22,661 nucleotides of DNA from an uncultured Propionibacteriaceae bacterium (GTDB lineage: Bacteria; Actinomycetota; Actinomycetes; Propionibacteriales; Propionibacteriaceae), in assembly GCA_937988865.1 (NCBI GenBank), contig CALKHV010000185.1, positions 1 to 22,661 on the forward strand. Reading direction: 5' to 3'. Positions 22,598 to 22,661 of this stretch are shown here, piece after piece. The first letter of the stretch is position 1, and every line of letters begins with the position of its first letter. The notes beneath the pieces were generated by a model. The model had not been told where the DNA came from. It was given only the letters and a program-made list of their open reading frames with translations, and did not search any database. The position numbers were made by a program, and so were the translations under genes.

Positions 22598-22604
22598 CCC
22601 CGCT

Positions 22605-22661
22605 CCACGCGCACAACCCGACACGCGCACAACCCGACACGCGCACAACCCGACACGCAGC
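22605..22661. repeat. 16-bp tandem repeat at the right window edge
   Basis: Three copies of the unit ACACGCGCACAACCCG lie head to tail: 22605-22620 (first base differs), 22621-22636 and 22637-22652. A partial fourth copy follows from 22653 and diverges (CACGCAGC) at the window edge. It begins eight bases after the O-methyltransferase stop codon. Confidence 0.85.

Larger units (their letters stand above)
1..22661. other. Dispersed hexamer GCGTCC / GGACGC across the window
   Basis: The hexamer occurs on both strands throughout. Ten copies lie between 3563 and 4209, five in each orientation (GGACGC at 3563, 3645, 3777, 4102 and 4204; GCGTCC at 3709, 3799, 3869, 3983 and 4133). Six lie within rnpB (6959, 7014, 7018, 7041, 7075, 7089), and a similar density appears in the dprE2, glnE and glnA2 genes. 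Expected frequency at about 68-70% GC is near one per 700 bases for both strands together. Confidence 0.8.

Noticed and set aside
1..22661. CRISPR arrays, mobile elements, tRNAs, toxin-antitoxin or defence systems
   Set aside because: No spaced repeats, transposase or integrase motifs, tRNA cloverleafs or defence proteins seen; gene content is core and codon use is uniform. The 16-bp repeat at the right end has no spacers.
1..22661. Reading the GCGTCC/GGACGC excess as a Chi-like polar motif
   Set aside because: Copies I placed are balanced in orientation (five and five in 3563-4209), whereas Chi and KOPS motifs are strongly strand-skewed.

Overview
This window is a block of core genes from a high-GC actinobacterium. 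GlnE sits beside GlnA2, an Rv2222c-like small gene set lies between glnA2 and map, and a sigE/anti-sigma/tatB/mrp/DUF1003/MgtE_N block matches the order I recall from the Mycobacterium tuberculosis Rv1220c-Rv1232c region. A propionibacterial-type lineage is plausible, but that is inference only. I see no phage, insertion sequence, CRISPR array, toxin-antitoxin pair or tRNA. Coding density is very high. The only stretch over 300 bases without a protein gene (6741-7180) holds the RNase P RNA gene.

Left part (1-7180): a partial dprE2-like reductase follows glnE by one base. A divergent SCP-like gene comes next and ends against glnA2. The two stop codons of this convergent pair lie in the two arms of one hairpin. 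Upstream of glnA2 are a perfect TGTAAC-N6-GTTACA palindrome (GlnR-like) and a small conserved gene. Type I methionine aminopeptidase (map) diverges from that small gene and is followed by rnpB.

Middle part (7181-15184): a short RNB-family exoribonuclease and a coiled-coil zinc-ribbon protein lie on the minus strand. A GNAT_C-type acyltransferase diverges from aminopeptidase P, which is followed by a CorA-type Mg2+ channel. Then come a methyltransferase, a membrane stress protein and a CitE/malyl-CoA-lyase-like enzyme on the minus strand.

Right part (15185-22661): MgtE_N/CBS, DUF1003 and Mrp genes run rightward and meet tatB. A large anti-sigma factor with an RseB/MucB-like outer domain is translationally coupled to sigE, which has a good ECF-type promoter of its own. 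dapA and a 73-residue biotinyl carrier protein follow, then a divergent O-methyltransferase and a 16-bp tandem repeat running off the edge.

Two window-wide patterns stand out. First, the hexamer GCGTCC/GGACGC occurs about ten times more often than base composition predicts. It is balanced between strands, is found inside rnpB as well as in genes, and forces the otherwise uncommon Gly codon GGA into Gly-Arg pairs. Second, many genes carry TAnnnT six or seven bases before the start codon, the layout of leaderless transcripts; TAGGCT recurs as the -10-like box.
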